From Allosphingosinicella deserti (lineage in GTDB: Bacteria; Pseudomonadota; Alphaproteobacteria; Sphingomonadales; Sphingomonadaceae), in contig NZ_PXYI01000001.1 of NCBI RefSeq assembly GCF_003012735.1, positions 248,001 to 312,000 of the forward strand: a stretch of DNA of 64,000 bases, read 5' to 3'. Under the pieces are notes generated by a model, which saw nothing but the letters and a program-made list of their open reading frames with translations, did no database searches and was not told where the DNA came from. Below are positions 50,957-59,923 of the stretch, piece by piece (position 1 is the first letter of the stretch; the number at the start of each line of letters is the position of its first letter). The position numbers were made by a program, and so were the translations under genes.

Positions 50957-53848
50957 ATGAAGATCCGATCCACGTTCCGCCCGGGCCGCCTGGTCCTCGT
51001 CGCCGCGCTTGCCGCGGCGAGCAGCAGCGCGCTCGCTGCCGGCAGCTATCGCAAGACCGACACCGGCATCGTGGTCACGCCGGATCACGGGCCGGAGAAG
51101 TTGGTGCGCCTGCAAGTCTATGGCGACTCGATCGTCCGCGTGACCGCGGTTCCCGACGGCAATCTGGATGTGCCGCCGAGCCTGATGGTGACGGCCGTAC
51201 CGCAGGCGCGCGGCTTCGCGGTCAGCGAGCAGGACGGCGTCGTCACCCTGACCACCGAGAAGGTGCGGGCAAGCGTGTCGCTCGCCGACGGTAATGTCAC
51301 CTTCGTCGACGCGGGCGGGCAGTTGGACCTCGCCGAAAGCGCTCCGGGTTCGTTCGATCCGGTGACCGTCGAAGGCAAGAAATACCTCGCCACGCGCCAG
51401 CAGTTCAATCGCAACACCAATGAAGGTCTGTTCGGCCTCGGCCAGCACCAGAACGGCCAGATGAATTACAATGGCGAGGACGTCGAACTCGCCCAGCACA
51501 ATATGGACATCGCCGTCCCGTTCCTCGTCTCGACCCGCAATTACGGAATCCTGTGGGACAACAATTCGATCACGCGCTTCGGCAATCCCAAGCCGTACAG
51601 CCTGATCGGCGAAGGCAAAACCGGGCTCAAGGTGACGGATGGGCAGGGCCGTCCGGGCTGGACCGCGCAATATTATCTCGGCGATCGCCTCGCGGTCACC
51701 CAGAACGAGCAGGTCATCAACTACCAATATATTAAGGATCAGGCGAAGTGGCCGGCGGCCGCCAAGGCGCAGACCGTTGCCGGCACCAGCGGTCAGAACA
51801 CCGCCGGGGTCGCGGTTCAGACCCAGCGGGTGATCTGGACCGGGAAGATCATTCCGGACGCCTCCGGCCTGCACCGCTTTCGCCTGTATTCGTCGAGCTA
51901 TGTGAAGGTGTTCGTCGACGGCAAGGAAGTGCTGCAGCGCTGGCGCCAGAACTGGAATCCCTGGTACCATAATTTCGATGTCGAGCTCGCCGCCGGCCGG
52001 CCTGCGGACGTTCGGATCGAATGGGAGCCGAATGCCGGCTACATCGCCTTGCTCCACAATGATCCGCTGCCCGAGGCCGATCGCCGGTCGATCTCCTTCG
52101 CCTCCGAAGCCGGCAAGGCGATCGATTATTATTATGTCGGCGGCCAGGATCTCGACGGCGTGATTTCGGGCTATCGCCAGCTCACCGGCAAATCGACGAT
52201 GATGCCGAAATGGGCCTATGGCTTCTGGCAGAGCCGCCAGCGCTACAACACGCAGGACGAGGTCGTCGACGTCGTCGAGCAATATCGCAAGCGCGGGCTG
52301 CCGCTCGACAACATCGTACAGGATTGGTTCTACTGGCGCGAGGACGATTGGGGCAGTCACGAATTCGATCCGAAGCGTTTCCCCAACCCCAAGGGCATGA
52401 TCGACCGCATCCACGCCCTGAACGCGCGCTTCATGATCTCGGTGTGGCCGAAATTTTATCCGACCACCGACAGTTACAAGGAACTCGCCAAGGCCGGTGC
52501 GGTCTACACGCGCAATCTCGAGGCGAAAGAGCGCGACTGGGTCGGGCCGGGTTATCTCAACACGGATTACGACGCCTACAATCCCAAAGGGCGCGACATC
52601 TACTGGCGCCAGATGAAGGAGCGGCTGGCCGTGCTCGGCGTCGATGCGTGGTGGATGGACGCGACCGAGCCCGACATCCACTCCAACCTGTCGGTCGAGG
52701 AGCGCGCCTACCGCATGGGACCGACGGCGATCGGGCCTGGCGGCGCCCTGTTTAACAGCTACCCGCTGGTCCACGCCGAAGGCGTCTACAAGGGCTGGCT
52801 GAGCTACAAGCCGGACGTGCGGCCGTTCATCCTTACCCGCTCCGGCTTCGGTGGCATTCAGCGCACCGGCTCGGCCCTGTGGTCGGGCGACGTTGCCAGC
52901 CGCTGGGACGATCTCAAGGATCAGATCTCTGCCGGCGTGAACATCTCCATGTCCGGAGTTCCGAACTGGACGCACGACATCGGCGGCTTCGCGCTCGAGG
53001 ATCGCTACACGAAGCAGGATCCGAAGCATCTCGACGAATGGCGCGAGCTCAACCTGCGCTGGTTCCAGTTCGGCGCCTTCTCGCCCCTGTTCCGCAGCCA
53101 TGGCGAGGCACCGAAGCGGGAAATCTACGAAATCGCTCCGGCGGGATCGCCGATGTACCGGTCGATGGAGTGGTACGACAAGCTTCGCTACCGCTTGATG
53201 CCTTATGTCTACACGCTCGCCGCCGACACCTTCCACAAGGACGGCACGATGATGCGCGGCCTGGCGATGGACTTTCCGGGCGATCGCGCCGGCTGGAACG
53301 TCAACGACCAATATCTGTTCGGGCCTGCTTTCCTGGTCGCGCCGGTGACCCGGTTCAAGGCGCGCGAGCGGCAGGTCTACCTGCCCGCCGGGACCAGCTG
53401 GTACGATTTCTACACCGGCAAGTCGGAAACCGGCGGCAAGACGATCCGCGCGGCCGCGCCCTACGAGCGGATGCCGCTGTTCGTCCGCGCCGGATCGATC
53501 ATCCCGATCGGTCCCGCCGTTCAGAGCACCGCCGAAAAGGCGGATGGCCCGATCCTGCTCAACGTCTATACCGGCGCCGACGGCAGCTTCTCGCTATACG
53601 AGGATGACGGCGTCAGCCGCCAATATCTGAACGGCGCCTTCGCGCGCATTCCGATCCGTTACGACGAGCGGGCGGGCACGCTCACCATCGGGGGCCGCGA
53701 GGGCAGCTTCCCGAACATGGCGCAGAACCGGGTTTTCAAAATTCGCTGGATCCGCCCGGGCAAGGCACGCGCACTGGACCTGGACGGCGCAGGCGATGCG
53801 ACGGTGAACTACACCGGCGCGCAGCACGTGGTGAAAGTAAAGCGGTGA
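50957..53848 (+). CDS. Glycoside hydrolase family 31 alpha-xylosidase with PA14 domain
   Basis: Exported alpha-xylosidase removing the non-reducing xylose of xyloglucan oligosaccharides. The 963-residue protein has a signal peptide ending S-A-L-A-A. An N-terminal beta-sandwich is interrupted at about residues 255-375 by a PA14 domain (S-G-L-H-R-F-R-L-Y-S-S-S-Y-V-K-V-F-V-D-G). The catalytic barrel has nucleophile Asp568 (W-W-M-D-A-T-E-P-D) and acid/base Asp645 (W-S-G-D). The PA14 insertion is a known feature of the xyloglucan-specific GH31 from Cellvibrio. Its 3' end is followed by strong hairpins and the converging GH29 gene. Confidence 0.94.
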   Translation: MKIRSTFRPGRLVLVAALAAASSSALAAGSYRKTDTGIVVTPDHGPEKLVRLQVYGDSIVRVTAVPDGNLDVPPSLMVTAVPQARGFAVSEQDGVVTLTTEKVRASVSLADGNVTFVDAGGQLDLAESAPGSFDPVTVEGKKYLATRQQFNRNTNEGLFGLGQHQNGQMNYNGEDVELAQHNMDIAVPFLVSTRNYGILWDNNSITRFGNPKPYSLIGEGKTGLKVTDGQGRPGWTAQYYLGDRLAVTQNEQVINYQYIKDQAKWPAAAKAQTVAGTSGQNTAGVAVQTQRVIWTGKIIPDASGLHRFRLYSSSYVKVFVDGKEVLQRWRQNWNPWYHNFDVELAAGRPADVRIEWEPNAGYIALLHNDPLPEADRRSISFASEAGKAIDYYYVGGQDLDGVISGYRQLTGKSTMMPKWAYGFWQSRQRYNTQDEVVDVVEQYRKRGLPLDNIVQDWFYWREDDWGSHEFDPKRFPNPKGMIDRIHALNARFMISVWPKFYPTTDSYKELAKAGAVYTRNLEAKERDWVGPGYLNTDYDAYNPKGRDIYWRQMKERLAVLGVDAWWMDATEPDIHSNLSVEERAYRMGPTAIGPGGALFNSYPLVHAEGVYKGWLSYKPDVRPFILTRSGFGGIQRTGSALWSGDVASRWDDLKDQISAGVNISMSGVPNWTHDIGGFALEDRYTKQDPKHLDEWRELNLRWFQFGAFSPLFRSHGEAPKREIYEIAPAGSPMYRSMEWYDKLRYRLMPYVYTLAADTFHKDGTMMRGLAMDFPGDRAGWNVNDQYLFGPAFLVAPVTRFKARERQVYLPAGTSWYDFYTGKSETGGKTIRAAAPYERMPLFVRAGSIIPIGPAVQSTAEKADGPILLNVYTGADGSFSLYEDDGVSRQYLNGAFARIPIRYDERAGTLTIGGREGSFPNMAQNRVFKIRWIRPGKARALDLDGAGDATVNYTGAQHVVKVKR

Positions 53849-53854
53849 CCTGAA

Positions 53855-53913
53855 GATCCTCCCCGTGCCGGGGAGGATCCTTAGATCGGATCAGGCTGAA
53901 TCCGCCTGATCCG
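53855..53913. terminator. Two tandem hairpins between converging GH31 and GH29 genes
   Basis: The first hairpin is a perfect 10-bp stem (GATCCTCCCC/GGGGAGGATC, loop of 5) at 53855-53879. The second is a perfect 10-bp stem (CGGATCAGGC/GCCTGATCCG, loop of 7) at 53887-53913. Neither has a clear T-run, so they may block or stabilise messages from both sides. Confidence 0.65.
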
Positions 53914-53936
53914 TGAATCATCCTCTCGTCCTGGGT

Positions 53937-55550
53937 CTAGATCAGGCCGCGCCCATAGATCCGAACGCCGGGGACGAACGCACCTGACACGGCAGGCGGC
54001 ACGGTCAGCCGCAGCGCGTTCGGCTCTCGGCGGAACGCCACCGGCTGGCCGGCCATCGTCTCGATCCGCTCGATCCCGGCCCCTGGCAAAGCCTGGCCGC
54101 CAAGCGATGCGATCGCGCTCTCTCTCTCCGGCCAGTCGAGGAAGAAGGCGTTGAGCACGCCGCGGCCGACGGTGAAGCGGATGTCCTCAGCGGTAAAGGG
54201 CTTGGCGTCGCCTTCGTTCTGCATGCCCACCGGCGGCCTAGTCGGACCCTCGCCGAAGCTGCGCCATGGGCGGGTGCCGTAGATCGCGTCGCCGTTCAGC
54301 GCGAACCAGCCTGCGAGTTCGCCGAGGATCTTCTCCTCCTCATCGTCGATCGAGCCGTCGCCGCGCTGGGGGATCGACAGCATGAGATTGCCGTTCTTGG
54401 AAACGACGTCGCACAGACGCTGGATCACGCTCTTGGCGCTCTTATAGCCCTTACGCTCGTACAGCGGCCGATCATAATGCCAATTGCCGATGCAGGTGTC
54501 GGTCTGCCAGGGCAGCGGCTGGATGTCGGCCATGAACCCGCGCTCGACATCCTCGACGATGGCGTGGCGCTGGAAGGGCGACAGGCGCTTGGCAGTGAGC
54601 ACGACGTCGATCTTGCCGTGCCAGTCGAGGCTTCGATTGTAATAATCGGCCGCAGCGTCGATCCCGGTCTGGCCGAACGGGAGCCGATAATCGTCGAAAT
54701 AGACCATGTCCGGCCGGTATTTGGCCACGAGATCCTGTTGCCGCAGCAGCCACTTCGCGACGAAGGCGGGATTCTGCGCCGGCGCATGCTCCATCCACTG
54801 ACCGTCGCGCGAATCGTGCCACGCATTCAGCGCGGCGATGCTGTCGATTCCCTTGGGCGGAACGAAGGCAGGGCCGGTGTAGAGCTCCTGCGGATCGAGC
54901 CCCTCCCAGAAGGTCCCGCGACCATCCTCCTTGCGCAGGCGGAATGCGTCGTAGCGAACGCCCCTCAGGGGGCCTTCGGCGTCATAGCCGTAGGCGGTCT
55001 GCCACCAATGCCACGCGTGCGCGCTGTGGTTGCTGACCGCGAAGCGCATGCCGGCATCGCGCGCGAGCCGGGCCCAGATGCCGACGATGTCGCGCTTGGG
55101 GCCGACCCGTAAGGTGTTCCAGGCGTGGTGGCTGCTGTCGAACGTATCGAGATTGTCGTGATGGTTCGCCATCGACATGAAATAGCGGGCGCCGGCCTTG
55201 CGATAGAGCCCCATCAGCGCCTCGGGCTGCCATTTTTCCGCAGTCCATTTGCCGATCAGATCGATGAAGCCGACCTTCGACGGGTGGCCGTAGGTGCGGA
55301 CGTGATGATCGTAGACGTGATTGCCCTGGATATACATCTGACGACCGTACCAGTCGCCATATTCGGGGACGCATTGGGGCCCCCAATGCGACCAGATGCC
55401 GAACTTCGCATCGCGGAACCAATCGGGCGTGCGATAGGCGGCAGCCAGCGACTGCCAGTCGGCCGCGATTGGCGCCTTCGCCCCGGCGATGGCCGGCGTG
55501 ATGGCAGCGGTTGCGATGCCGGTGCGCAGAAGGTCACGTCTGGAAAGCAT
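53937..55550 (-). CDS. Glycoside hydrolase family 29 alpha-L-fucosidase
   Basis: Exported fucosidase of 537 residues, for removing terminal fucose from fucosylated xyloglucan side chains. The start used is ATG 55550, six bases after GGAG; it gives a twin-arginine-like leader (S-R-R-D-L-L-R-T). The catalytic domain holds the GH29 segments K-F-G-I-W-S-H-W-G, A-R-Y-F-M-S-M-A-N-H-H, and the nucleophile candidate in M-V-Y-F-D-D-Y-R. A C-terminal beta domain follows. In Cellvibrio and Xanthomonas loci the fucosidase is GH95, so a GH29 here is a variant. It diverges from the GntR gene with an operator between them. Confidence 0.9.
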   Translation of the reverse strand: MLSRRDLLRTGIATAAITPAIAGAKAPIAADWQSLAAAYRTPDWFRDAKFGIWSHWGPQCVPEYGDWYGRQMYIQGNHVYDHHVRTYGHPSKVGFIDLIGKWTAEKWQPEALMGLYRKAGARYFMSMANHHDNLDTFDSSHHAWNTLRVGPKRDIVGIWARLARDAGMRFAVSNHSAHAWHWWQTAYGYDAEGPLRGVRYDAFRLRKEDGRGTFWEGLDPQELYTGPAFVPPKGIDSIAALNAWHDSRDGQWMEHAPAQNPAFVAKWLLRQQDLVAKYRPDMVYFDDYRLPFGQTGIDAAADYYNRSLDWHGKIDVVLTAKRLSPFQRHAIVEDVERGFMADIQPLPWQTDTCIGNWHYDRPLYERKGYKSAKSVIQRLCDVVSKNGNLMLSIPQRGDGSIDDEEEKILGELAGWFALNGDAIYGTRPWRSFGEGPTRPPVGMQNEGDAKPFTAEDIRFTVGRGVLNAFFLDWPERESAIASLGGQALPGAGIERIETMAGQPVAFRREPNALRLTVPPAVSGAFVPGVRIYGRGLI

Positions 55551-55613
55551 CCCCGGCTCCATATCCAAGCTGTTCGCCGCTTTACTGTTGCGAACCCCAG
55601 CCTTCGCAATCTA

Positions 55614-55627
55614 TGTTAGCGATAACA
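55614..55627. promoter_or_regulatory. Palindromic operator, TGNTANCGNTANCA type, near GntR gene
   Basis: TGTTAGCGATAACA pairs at 6 of 7 positions. It lies between the divergent GH29 and GntR genes, 64 bp before GH29 and 15 bp before the short upstream frame of GntR. It is the best-paired of the three sites of this pattern. Confidence 0.65.
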
Positions 55628-55641
55628 AGACAAAAGAGAGG

Positions 55642-55722
55642 ATGTCCGCAATGAAGGCAGGTCCTCAGCGGAGAGGAAGCGTCTGGTCGGCCCGTCGGTG
55701 GCCCGAGGCCGTGCGCATATGA
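55642..55722 (+). CDS. Possible 26-residue leader peptide upstream of GntR regulator
   Basis: An ATG behind AAGAGAGG opens a frame of 26 residues rich in Arg (Q-R-R-G-S-V-W-S-A-R-R-W). Its TGA overlaps the ATG of the GntR gene. The GntR ATG itself has only a weak ribosome binding site, so translation coupling is plausible. Coding status is uncertain because the frame is short. Confidence 0.35.
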   Translation: MSAMKAGPQRRGSVWSARRWPEAVRI

Positions 55723-56456
55723 CCTTGCTTGCGCGTGAAGCGGGACGCGGGCGGAGGCCTGCAAGCCGGAATTTGACTCACGAACTGCGCGAAACGCTCG
55801 GCCAGGCGATCGTCGGCGAGCGCTTCGAGGGTCCGTTCCCGACCGAGTTCGAGCTGGCCAAGCAACATGGCCTGAGCCGCTCGGTCACCCGCGAGGCGGT
55901 GAAGATGCTGACCGCCAAGGGGCTGCTCAGCGCGCGCCGGCGGGTCGGCACCGTCATCCAGCCGCGCGAGCGCTGGAACCTGCTCGATCCCGACGTGCTG
56001 CGCTGGCTCTTGCAGCGGGAATTCTCGCTCGAGCTGCTCAAGCATTTCACCGAATTGCGTCTTGCGATCGAGCCGACCGCAGCGCGCCTGGCGGCGCTGA
56101 ACGCCACGCGGCAGTCGATCGCCCGGATCGCGGAAGGCTTGACGCGAATGGAGGCGGCGGAAAGCGGAGAGGGCAGCGCGCTGGAAGCGGACATCGATTT
56201 TCATGTCGCCATTCTCGCCGCCGCAGCAAACCCCTTTTACCTGCAGTTCGAGGAACTGATCCGCACGGCGCTCAGCCGCTCGATCGCCTTCACCAATCAT
56301 TTCGGGGGTACGGCCAATCTCAAGGAGCATGGCGACGTCCTGCGCGCCATTGCGGCGCAGGACGCGGACGGCGCCGATCTCGCCATGCGTGTGCTGATCG
56401 ACAATGTCCTGGCACTGATCCGAAGAGCTTCCGCGGAGGGGTTCGAACCCGCTTGA
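55719..56456 (+). CDS. GntR-family transcriptional regulator with FCD domain
   Basis: Sugar- or acid-responsive DNA-binding regulator of 245 residues. The winged helix has P-T-E-F-E-L-A-K-Q-H-G-L-S-R-S-V-T-R-E-A-V and the wing G-L-L-S-A-R-R-R-V-G-T. The C-terminal FCD domain holds a metal and effector pocket, with R-L-A-I-E-P, an Asp-x-x-Phe-His (D-I-D-F-H) and a later H (K-E-H-G-D). A GTG at 55698 gives a seven-residue longer form. It lies between GH29 and the xyloglucan TonB receptor and probably controls the locus. FCD regulators bind sites of the type TGGTNNNACCA, so the TGNTANCGNTANCA sites may belong to another protein. Confidence 0.88.
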   Translation: MTLLAREAGRGRRPASRNLTHELRETLGQAIVGERFEGPFPTEFELAKQHGLSRSVTREAVKMLTAKGLLSARRRVGTVIQPRERWNLLDPDVLRWLLQREFSLELLKHFTELRLAIEPTAARLAALNATRQSIARIAEGLTRMEAAESGEGSALEADIDFHVAILAAAANPFYLQFEELIRTALSRSIAFTNHFGGTANLKEHGDVLRAIAAQDADGADLAMRVLIDNVLALIRRASAEGFEPA

Positions 56457-56681
56457 GGTGACGCGGTGACTGGCCCGCTATCGCAAAACACCGTCTCGAC
56501 ACAGGATCCATGAGATCCGCATAGTGGCGCCCGTTCGCCCGCAATCGGCCAGTCTGTTGCTGAACGGCAACTGAACCGACAATTATCCGATCTTGCTAAT
56601 TTTTCGTCTTGGTTGGCGGAAGTGAGTGCGCAATCCTGCAGGCGAGGGCGGGGATGTTTCCGGTTACCTCGAATAAGGTCA

Positions 56682-56700
56682 CGTCGCGATAACCGCGACG
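56682..56700 (+). other. Hairpin just before the TonB receptor start
   Basis: CGTCGCG at 56682-56688 and CGCGACG at 56694-56700 form a perfect 7-bp stem with loop ATAAC, directly followed by AAGGGGGATGAATG. Such a stem beside the Shine-Dalgarno could tune translation of the receptor or stabilise its message. Confidence 0.4.
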
Positions 56701-56711
56701 AAGGGGGATGA

Positions 56712-59700
56712 ATGTCGAAAATTTTACAGCGCACCTTGTTTGCGTCGACGTCGCTTGCCTGTCTTCTTCTGGCGGCTGGGCCCGTCGCTGCACAGGTAGC
56801 CGAGCCGGCCGAGGCCTCGCCGGACGTGCCCGCTCCAGAGGAGCAGGCCGCCCAAGGCGGCGAAATCGTCGTCACCGGCTCACGTATCGCGCGACCCGAT
56901 CTGCAGATCTCGAGCCCCGTCACGGTTGTCGGCCAGGAAGAGATCCAGCTTCGCCAAGCACCCACCGCGGAGGCACTGCTTCGTGACCTGCCGTCGGTGC
57001 GTCCGTCGATTGGACCGGCTGTCAACAATGGCGGTGACGGTTCTGCGACGATCAACCTTCGCGGCATCGGCGAGAACAGGTCGCTCGTTCTTCTCGACGG
57101 CCGCCGTATCGTTCCGTTCGGCCTCGACAACCTCACCGATCTCAACACCATTCCGGTGGCGCTCGTCGAGCGCGTCGACGTGCCCACGGGTGGCGCATCC
57201 TCGGTCTACGGCGCCGACGCCGTCGCCGGCGTCGTCAACTTCATCACGCGTCGCAACTTCAGCGGCGTCGACCTCAGCTCCTCGTACCGGATCTCGGAGC
57301 GCGGCGACTCCGCGTTGTTCCGCGCCGATCTCGTGATCGGTTCCGACCTTGCCGACGGGCGCGGCAATGCGGTGCTGGCGCTCGGCTACACCAAGTCGGA
57401 TCCGCTGCTGACCACCGACCGTAACATCGGCGAGTTCCCGATCCTGTCGGCAAACGGCCAGTTCTCGGGATCTCTGGCAAGTGTGCCGACGATCTTCACG
57501 TCGCCCAACGCGGCGGCTCTGGGGGTTGCGAACACCGGATTCGGCGCAGCATTCGATCCTTCGACCGGCCGCCTGCGTGCGGGCCAGCAAGGCGATACGT
57601 TCAACAGCAATATCGGTACCTATTTCCAGACACCGCTCGAACGCTACAATGTCTATGCTGCGGCGCATTACGAAGTCACGCCCGGCATCGAAGTCTATTC
57701 GAGCGGCATGTTCACTCGCAATGACGTCCGTATCCAGCTCGCATCGAGCGCCACTTTCACCAATACGTACCAGCTTTCGCTCAACAATCCCTACCTTCCG
57801 GCCGCGGCGCGCAACCAGCTTTGCGCCGCGTTCGACACAAATCCGGCAGTCACCGGCATTCAGCCGATCTCGGCTGCCAATTGTGCGGCCGCCGGCGCGG
57901 CGGTCGGCGGCCCCGGTACACCGGGCTATATCGAAATACCGGTCATCGCCCAGAGACGCTTCACCGAATACGGCCCGCGCGGCAACGCGGTCGAATCGAC
58001 CATGTTCCAGGTGCAGGCCGGGCTTCGCGGCGACATCACCGAGAACATCCGCTTCGACATATCGGGCCAACATGGCGAGACCACCCAGAACCAGACCCGT
58101 GAGAATTGGGGATCGTTCAGCCGCGTGCAGCAAGCGCTGCGGGCGTATCGCAACGGGGCTGGTACTCCGGTTTGCACCGACGCCTCCAACGGCTGCGTGC
58201 CGCTGAACCTGTTCGGGCCCGAAGGCAGCATCACGCCCGAGATGATCGCCTTCTTCGATCTTGACGCGCTGATACGCCGCACGACCAAGCTGACGGTGGT
58301 GACTGGGTCCGTCTCCGGCGACCTCTTCTCGCTGCAAAGCCCCTTCGCGGAGACGCCGCTCGGCTTCGCGCTCGGTGCCGAATATCGCAAGGTTTCGGCG
58401 CGCAGCAATCCGGACGCGCCTTCGCAGATCCAGGGCGAAGTTCTCGGCACCGGTGCCCGCACACCGCCGGATTTCGGCACGATCAGCGTCAAGGAGGTCT
58501 TCGGCGAACTGCTGGTGCCATTGGTCGAAAAGAGCTTCATCTACAACGCCAGCATCGAGGCGGGTATCCGCTATTCCGATTACTCGACGACGGGCGGAAG
58601 CACGACCTGGAAAGCGGGCGGATCGATCTCCCCGGTTCGCGACATCAAATTCCGTGGCATGTATCAGCGCGCTGTTCGCTCGCCCAACATCCAGGAGCTT
58701 TTCCAGTCGCCGGTTCAGGGACTTGGCAACCTTGCCGTCGACCCGTGCGCCGGTGCCAATCCCAGTGCATCCCGGGTTCTTTGCGAAGGCACCGGGGCGC
58801 CTCCGGGCACCTACGGCTCGATCTCGACGCCGTCTTCGAGCCAGATCAACGTCACCACGGCCGGCAATCCAAACCTGGATGTCGAGAAGGCACGGACCTA
58901 CACGCTCGGCGCGGTCTTCATGCCGGGCTTCCTGCCGAACCTCGCCGTCACGCTCGATTACTTCAACATCGTCGTGAAGGACGCGATCACGCAGCCGGCG
59001 CAGGGTGACATCCTCAACGGCTGTTACTCGTCGACCCTCAATCCGTCGCAGACGTTGAACGACTTCTGTGCCCTGATCGGGCGCAACCCGCTCAACGGCA
59101 GCCTCAACGGAGCGGGTGATACGCCGGGCGTGATCCTTGGCTATTCGAACCTGGGCCAGATCGAGACGGCTGGCGTCGACCTGGGAATTACCTATCGGCT
59201 GAAGCTCTCCGAAATGTTCGACGGCGATCCGGGCGAGCTGCGCTTCGGCTTCAACGGCACTTGGCTCGATTATTATCACTTCCAGGCCAACGAGCTGTCG
59301 ATCAACCGCGATTGCACCGGCTTCTACAGCACCAACTGCACCAATCCGCGGGCGGAGTGGAAATGGAATGGCCGCGTCACCTACTCCACCAAGGCTGTCG
59401 ACGTCTCGCTGCTCTGGAACCACGTCTCGTCGGTGAAGCTCGAACCATTCACGACCGCAGCCATCCAGCCGCTCGACACGCCGCAGCCGGGTGGACCCAA
59501 TCCGACCACGGTCTTCGAACCGTTCCGGAAGATCAAAGCTTATGATTATTTCGACCTGACGTTCCGTGCGCGTCCTGCCGAGAATCTCGACATCACCATC
59601 ACCATCGAGAACCTGCTCGACAAGGCTCCGCCTCTGGTCGGCGCCAATGTCGGCGGCACGTCGTACAACAGCGGCAACACCTTCCCGACGATCTACGATC

Positions 59701-59744
59701 CGATCGGACGGGCCTTCACCGTCGGAGCGCATCTGACGTTCTGA
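56712..59744 (+). CDS. TonB-dependent outer membrane receptor (xyloglucan locus)
   Basis: Outer membrane transporter predicted to import xyloglucan oligosaccharides made by GH74. The 1010-residue product has a signal peptide ending V-A-A-Q, a short acidic linker with E-I-V-V-T-G-S-R-I, and a plug domain with I-N-L-R-G-I-G and P-T-G-G-A-S-S-V-Y-G-A-D-A. The 22-stranded barrel ends in L-T-F. Start ATG follows AAGGGGG. It has the same architecture as the receptor at 1946 but is clearly a different member. A strong terminator follows. Confidence 0.94.
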   Translation: MSKILQRTLFASTSLACLLLAAGPVAAQVAEPAEASPDVPAPEEQAAQGGEIVVTGSRIARPDLQISSPVTVVGQEEIQLRQAPTAEALLRDLPSVRPSIGPAVNNGGDGSATINLRGIGENRSLVLLDGRRIVPFGLDNLTDLNTIPVALVERVDVPTGGASSVYGADAVAGVVNFITRRNFSGVDLSSSYRISERGDSALFRADLVIGSDLADGRGNAVLALGYTKSDPLLTTDRNIGEFPILSANGQFSGSLASVPTIFTSPNAAALGVANTGFGAAFDPSTGRLRAGQQGDTFNSNIGTYFQTPLERYNVYAAAHYEVTPGIEVYSSGMFTRNDVRIQLASSATFTNTYQLSLNNPYLPAAARNQLCAAFDTNPAVTGIQPISAANCAAAGAAVGGPGTPGYIEIPVIAQRRFTEYGPRGNAVESTMFQVQAGLRGDITENIRFDISGQHGETTQNQTRENWGSFSRVQQALRAYRNGAGTPVCTDASNGCVPLNLFGPEGSITPEMIAFFDLDALIRRTTKLTVVTGSVSGDLFSLQSPFAETPLGFALGAEYRKVSARSNPDAPSQIQGEVLGTGARTPPDFGTISVKEVFGELLVPLVEKSFIYNASIEAGIRYSDYSTTGGSTTWKAGGSISPVRDIKFRGMYQRAVRSPNIQELFQSPVQGLGNLAVDPCAGANPSASRVLCEGTGAPPGTYGSISTPSSSQINVTTAGNPNLDVEKARTYTLGAVFMPGFLPNLAVTLDYFNIVVKDAITQPAQGDILNGCYSSTLNPSQTLNDFCALIGRNPLNGSLNGAGDTPGVILGYSNLGQIETAGVDLGITYRLKLSEMFDGDPGELRFGFNGTWLDYYHFQANELSINRDCTGFYSTNCTNPRAEWKWNGRVTYSTKAVDVSLLWNHVSSVKLEPFTTAAIQPLDTPQPGGPNPTTVFEPFRKIKAYDYFDLTFRARPAENLDITITIENLLDKAPPLVGANVGGTSYNSGNTFPTIYDPIGRAFTVGAHLTF

Positions 59745-59781
59745 CCTAACGCCCCCGCGTGGTCCCTACGCGGGCAGCGTC

Positions 59782-59821
59782 GTGCCGCTCCGGTTCATCC
59801 CGCCGGAGCGGCACTCTTTTT
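59782..59821 (+). terminator. Rho-independent terminator after TonB receptor
   Basis: A perfect 12-bp stem (GTGCCGCTCCGG with its complement), a 9-base loop and a T-rich tail TCTTTTT follow the receptor stop by 38 bp. Confidence 0.92.
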
Positions 59822-59923
59822 CTGCGGTGGAGCGGTTCGGCCGGAGCGTGTCTCCGCGCACGCGAGATCAAGGGTCCTCGTGCCGCGATCTATCGCAGGT
59901 CGAACCCACGAAGCTGAAGCACG

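Noticed and set aside
56556-56571. GTTGC-N6-GCAAC inverted repeat between GntR and the TonB receptor
   Set aside because: Five-base arms with a six-base spacer are expected often by chance in this amount of sequence; no second copy was noticed.
56655-56668. TGTTTCCGGTTACC as a fourth copy of the shared operator before the TonB receptor
   Set aside because: Three of the ten fixed positions differ from TGNTANCGNTANCA, so it is too weak to claim.
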